Source of the DNA: Humidesulfovibrio sp.
GTDB taxonomy: Bacteria > Desulfobacterota > Desulfovibrionia > Desulfovibrionales > Desulfovibrionaceae
Length of the DNA: 64,000 bases
Assembly: GCF_031082295.1 (NCBI RefSeq)
Contig: NZ_JAVHLD010000010.1
Span: 40,701 to 104,700 of the forward strand
Direction: 5' to 3'
Shown piece after piece: positions 61,191-64,000 of this stretch (position 1 is its first letter; each line of letters begins with the position of its first letter). The notes beneath the pieces were generated by a model. That model worked only from the letters and a program-made list of their open reading frames with translations. It searched no databases and was not told the DNA's origin. The position numbers and the translations under genes are program-made.

Positions 61191-61230
61191 TTGGCTCATG
61201 TCGGCGACCTTGATCGCCCCCATGAGCCAA
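61191..61230 (-). promoter_or_regulatory. Hairpin in the leader of the binding-lipoprotein/cyclase operon
   Basis: TTGGCTCATG (61191-61200) pairs perfectly with CATGAGCCAA (61221-61230). After a TC/CC internal loop, GGCGA (61203-61207) pairs with TCGCC (61214-61218) around a six-base loop. No T-run follows on the minus strand, so it is not an intrinsic terminator of murJ. It sits just before the ribosome binding site and could control translation or be a dyad for a regulator. It has no GEMM (c-di-GMP riboswitch) core. Confidence 0.6.
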
Positions 61231-61287
61231 CACTATCTCACACCGGGGAAGTTTGACAAGAAAAGCTCAGAGATCAGCGAGAAATAA

Positions 61288-62820
61288 TCACCCACGCCGA
61301 CGCACGCGCCGCGCCAGGGCGTCCACCAGCATGCGCGCTTCGTCCAGGCCCAGGCGGCGGGCCAGCAGAAAATACAGCACCGCCCACAGCGGGATCAGCA
61401 GCAGCCAGACAAGGCGCGTGCCCGAGCTGCCCCAGGCCAGCAGCCCGATGACGAGGCTGGGCGCGCCGCACTTGAGCCAGGTGGACAGGCACATGGGCCA
61501 GGCCCCCAGACGGCGGCGCAAGAGCAGGGACAGGAGCGTCACGTTGACGCAGCTGGCCAAGGACACGGCCAGGGCCAGCCCCACGTGGGCCAGTTGCTGC
61601 ATGAGCGCCCAGCCCAGCAGGATGTTCACGGCCACGCACAGGGTGGCCACCAGCACCGGGGTGCGCGTGTCCTCCAGGGCGTAGAAGGCCCCCACCAGCG
61701 GCCGCACCAGGGCGATGGCGGGCAGCCCCAGGCCGTAGGCCATGAGCGCATGCGACGTGGCCCGGATGGCCTCCGGCCCGAAGGCGCCGCGCCCGAACAG
61801 CAGCGCGATGAGCGGCTCGGAGAGGGCGACCAGCCCCGCCATGGCTGGCAGGCTGATGGTCAGCGACAGGCGCAGGGAGGAACGGATGACGGACAGGAAT
61901 TCTTCGGGCGTGCCCTCGGCGCACAGGCGAGAGAGGCTGGGCAGGGCCGCAGTGCTCACCGCCAGCCCGAAAACCCCCACCGGGAACTGCACAAGGCGGT
62001 CGGCGTAGTACAGGTACGAGATGCTGCCCACAGGCAGGAACGACGCCAGGAGCGTGCCCAGCAGCAGGTTGAGCTGGTACACGCCGCTGCCGAACACCGA
62101 GGGCAGCATGAGCCTGCCCATGCGCAGCACCGCCGGGTCGAACCAGCGCCACGGCCCGCGCCAGGAAAAGCCAAGCCGCCGCAGGTAGGGCTGCTGGAAC
62201 AGCCACTGCCCCAGGCCGGAGGCCAAAACGCCCCAAGCCAGGCAATAGGCCACGTTGAGCTCGAAATGCCAGCCGACGAGCGCGAAGCTGATGAACCCGA
62301 TGTTCAGGATGCACGGGGCGAAGGCCGGGGCGAAGAAATGGTCCAGGGCGTTCAGAACGCCCATGCACAGCCCCACGCCCGAGATGAAGATGATGTACGG
62401 GAAGCAGATGCGAAGCAGGCTCGCCGTGGTGGCGTGCAGCTCGGGATTGCGCTCGAAGCCCGGCGCGATGAGCCCCGTGAGCTCCGGCGCGAAGTACATG
62501 GCCAGGAGCGTGATGGCCGTCAGGATGCTCACGAGCCAGGCCAGCACCGCCCGGGCCATCTCCCTGGCGCGCTCCTCGCCCTCCTCCGCCCGCACCCGCG
62601 AGAACGCAGGGATGAAGGCCATGGTCAGGGAGCCCTCGGCGAACAGGCTGCGCAAGAGGTTCGGGATGCGGAAGGCCACGAAGAAGGCATCCGCGAACAG
62701 GCCCGCCCCCAGGGTGAAGGCAGTGATGAGGTCGCGCACGAAGCCCAGCATCCGCGAAACCAGGGTGGCCCCGCCGACGGTGGCGGCGCGGCGGGCTATG
62801 TGGCGGGATTCGGCGTTCAT
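61288..62820 (-). CDS. murJ: Lipid II flippase MurJ
   Basis: A 510-residue polytopic membrane protein of the MOP superfamily that flips lipid II across the inner membrane for peptidoglycan synthesis. About 14 helices are visible. Conserved parts include ATVGGATLVSRMLGFVRDLITAFTLGAG at the start, DAFFVAFRIPNLLRSLFAEGSLTMAFIPAFS, and LPSLSRLCAEGTPEEFLSVIRSSL. Arginines expected in the central cavity lie in the first segments (SRMLGFVRD). Length is standard. It is 55 bases from gluQ upstream and may be co-transcribed with it. Confidence 0.96.
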   Translation of the reverse strand: MNAESRHIARRAATVGGATLVSRMLGFVRDLITAFTLGAGLFADAFFVAFRIPNLLRSLFAEGSLTMAFIPAFSRVRAEEGEERAREMARAVLAWLVSILTAITLLAMYFAPELTGLIAPGFERNPELHATTASLLRICFPYIIFISGVGLCMGVLNALDHFFAPAFAPCILNIGFISFALVGWHFELNVAYCLAWGVLASGLGQWLFQQPYLRRLGFSWRGPWRWFDPAVLRMGRLMLPSVFGSGVYQLNLLLGTLLASFLPVGSISYLYYADRLVQFPVGVFGLAVSTAALPSLSRLCAEGTPEEFLSVIRSSLRLSLTISLPAMAGLVALSEPLIALLFGRGAFGPEAIRATSHALMAYGLGLPAIALVRPLVGAFYALEDTRTPVLVATLCVAVNILLGWALMQQLAHVGLALAVSLASCVNVTLLSLLLRRRLGAWPMCLSTWLKCGAPSLVIGLLAWGSSGTRLVWLLLIPLWAVLYFLLARRLGLDEARMLVDALARRVRRRG

Positions 62821-62875
62821 CTGAGGGGGCTATAGCGCATGCGGTCGGCGCTGTCATCACGCCCCGGCGGTGCGC

Positions 62876-63877
62876 CTACCCCAAAGCGGCCAGCACACCG
62901 GCGATGTCGGCGGGCAGGCGCACCGCCTCGCGGGGCAGCAGCGAAAGGTCGAACCCGGCCACCAGCTCCCGGGGCAGCACCGGGCGGGGGCTGTCGACGA
63001 GCCCACCGCGCCAGGCCAGGTAGCCGACGATGGCCGGGGCCGAAACGCCCGCATCGCGCAGGGCGGCCAGGGTCAGGGAGTCGTGGCGCTTGGCCAGGCG
63101 CTCGCCGTCGGCGTCGAGCACCAGAGGCAGGTGCGCATGCCGCGGCGGCGGCGCGCCGAAAAGCTCGTACAACAGGAGCTGGCGCGGCGTGCTCGTGAGG
63201 ATGTCGTCGCCGCGCACCACCTGGGTGATGTTCATTTCCATGTCGTCCAGCACCACGGCCAACTGGTAGGCGAACACGCCGTCGGACCGGCGCAGGGCGA
63301 AGTCGCCGCCGCAGTCGGCCATGGTGAAGCGCTGCGGCCCGGCGACGAGGTCGTGGAAGGCCAGTTCGCCCTGGCCGCAGCTCAGGCGCAGGGCGGGCCG
63401 CCGCCCCTGGCGCAGAAGCCCCTCGCGCTCCTCCGCTCCCAGGCGCAGGCAGGTGCCGGGGTAGATGGGCGAGCCGTCGCCGGCGTGCGGCGCGCTGGCC
63501 AGGCCGCGCAGCTCCTTGCGTGTGCAGAAGCACGGATAGGCCAGCCCGGCGCGCTCCAGCCCTTCGACGGCAGCGGCGTAACGCTCCAGCCGGGCGCTCT
63601 GCTCGTAGGGGCCGTGCGCTCCGCCCACGTCCGGCCCCTCGTCCCAGTCCAGGCCGAGCCAGCGCAGGTCGCGCAGGATGGCGTCCGCGAACTCCGGGCG
63701 CGAGCGGTCCGGGTCGATGTCCTCCATGCGCAGGACCACCTCCCCTTCCGCCGAGCGGGCCGCCAGCCAGGCCATGAGAAAGGCCCAGGCGTTGCCCAGG
63801 TGGATGTGTCCGGTGGGGCTGGGGGCCAGGCGGCCCCGGACCCGATTCCCGGCAGGTTGCGCCGTGTCATTCTGCAT
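62876..63877 (-). CDS. gluQ: Glutamyl-Q tRNA(Asp) synthetase
   Basis: A 333-residue paralogue of the glutamyl-tRNA synthetase catalytic domain, lacking the anticodon-binding part, which attaches glutamate to queuosine 34 of tRNA-Asp. The HIGH-type motif is HIHLGNAW (about residues 19-26), in RLAPSPTGHIHLGNAWAF. The KMSKS-type motif is LAKRHDS (about residue 270). CFCTRKEL supplies two cysteines of the family zinc site. It depends on queuosine made through Tgt, also in this window but in another operon. Slightly longer than E. coli GluQ (308). Confidence 0.94.
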   Translation of the reverse strand: MQNDTAQPAGNRVRGRLAPSPTGHIHLGNAWAFLMAWLAARSAEGEVVLRMEDIDPDRSRPEFADAILRDLRWLGLDWDEGPDVGGAHGPYEQSARLERYAAAVEGLERAGLAYPCFCTRKELRGLASAPHAGDGSPIYPGTCLRLGAEEREGLLRQGRRPALRLSCGQGELAFHDLVAGPQRFTMADCGGDFALRRSDGVFAYQLAVVLDDMEMNITQVVRGDDILTSTPRQLLLYELFGAPPPRHAHLPLVLDADGERLAKRHDSLTLAALRDAGVSAPAIVGYLAWRGGLVDSPRPVLPRELVAGFDLSLLPREAVRLPADIAGVLAALG

Positions 63878-63938
63878 CGCTCTGCGGCACCATCATCCGC
63901 CGCGAATGTCAAGGGCTCTGAGCCCATTCAACCTGAAT

Positions 63939-63976
63939 CCGCCGCTCCGGCGCGGCTTTGCGCGCCGGAGCGGCGG
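63939..63976. other. 16-bp perfect inverted repeat near the window end
   Basis: CCGCCGCTCCGGCGCG (63939-63954) and CGCGCCGGAGCGGCGG (63961-63976) form a very stable stem with a GCTTTG loop. No T-run follows on either side. It may end transcription of a gene beyond the window or be a regulatory structure upstream of gluQ. The last 120 bases hold no gene that I can see. Confidence 0.55.
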
Positions 63977-64000
63977 GAACGGGGTCAAGGGGACTCGTCC

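Noticed and set aside
61181..61287. c-di-GMP riboswitch before the binding-protein/cyclase operon
   Set aside because: The hairpin lacks the GEMM core, so only an unassigned hairpin is claimed.

Overview
The window is 64 kb of GC-rich, densely coded chromosome from a Gram-negative, flagellated bacterium. The best fit is a Desulfovibrionaceae-type (delta-lineage) organism. The grounds are a two-membrane envelope (Lpx, Bam, Skp, Tol-Pal, Lol), a lipid A pathway using LpxI, a polar-flagellum hook operon with sigma-54-like promoters, a small periplasmic c-type cytochrome and the general style of the proteins. The genus is inferred, not proven. I see no insertion sequence, prophage, CRISPR array, rRNA or plasmid function. 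Almost everything reads as vertically inherited core genome.

Layout. 1-5.4 kb: 3' end of an OmpA-family gene, a small secreted protein, an AraC regulator, lgt, an unknown helical protein, a lipoprotein and a GNAT. 5.4-10.7 kb: a complete BMP-type nucleoside/purine ABC importer transcribed behind a Gpt-like phosphoribosyltransferase. 10.8-13.8 kb: glucokinase, then a motB-motA pair (reversed order) with a sigma-54-like promoter. 13.8-16.7 kb: an RmlD-like reductase, Maf, a methyltransferase and PgpA. 16.7-27.1 kb, minus strand: pfkB-type kinase, APH-like kinase, CysC-like kinase, ICMT-like methyltransferase, miaB, BFN, PHP hydrolase, then tolQ-tolR-tolA-tolB-pal. 27.1-31.2 kb: cutA, cytochrome c, nth, tgt, a YdcF-like protein, fur, and a 56-residue membrane protein divergent from fur.

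31.2-46.0 kb, minus strand, is one long envelope-building cluster: lysS-lolC/E-lolD-bamA-skp-lpxD-fabZ-lpxA-lpxI-asmA-yihY. Many junctions overlap by 1-14 bases. It combines lipoprotein release, beta-barrel insertion, periplasmic chaperoning, lipid A synthesis and an AsmA-like protein that may move lipids. 46.2 kb carries tRNA-Asn and an L-cysteine desulfidase-like gene. 47.9-52.1 kb is the hook operon fliK-flgD-flgE, followed on the other strand by two glycosyltransferases.

55-61.2 kb is a c-di-GMP module. An EAL protein with a degenerate GGDEF converges on an operon of two orphan Leu/Ile/Val-type binding lipoproteins plus a membrane Cache-HAMP-PAS-GGDEF diguanylate cyclase. No transporter genes accompany the binding proteins, and a 40-base hairpin lies just before the first start codon. 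This is the best candidate for an under-described signalling system. murJ and gluQ finish the window. Start codons were moved from the longest open frame where a ribosome binding site, homology or overlap decided it (for example lysS and gpt with TTG/GTG starts). No gene-free stretch exceeds about 300 bases.
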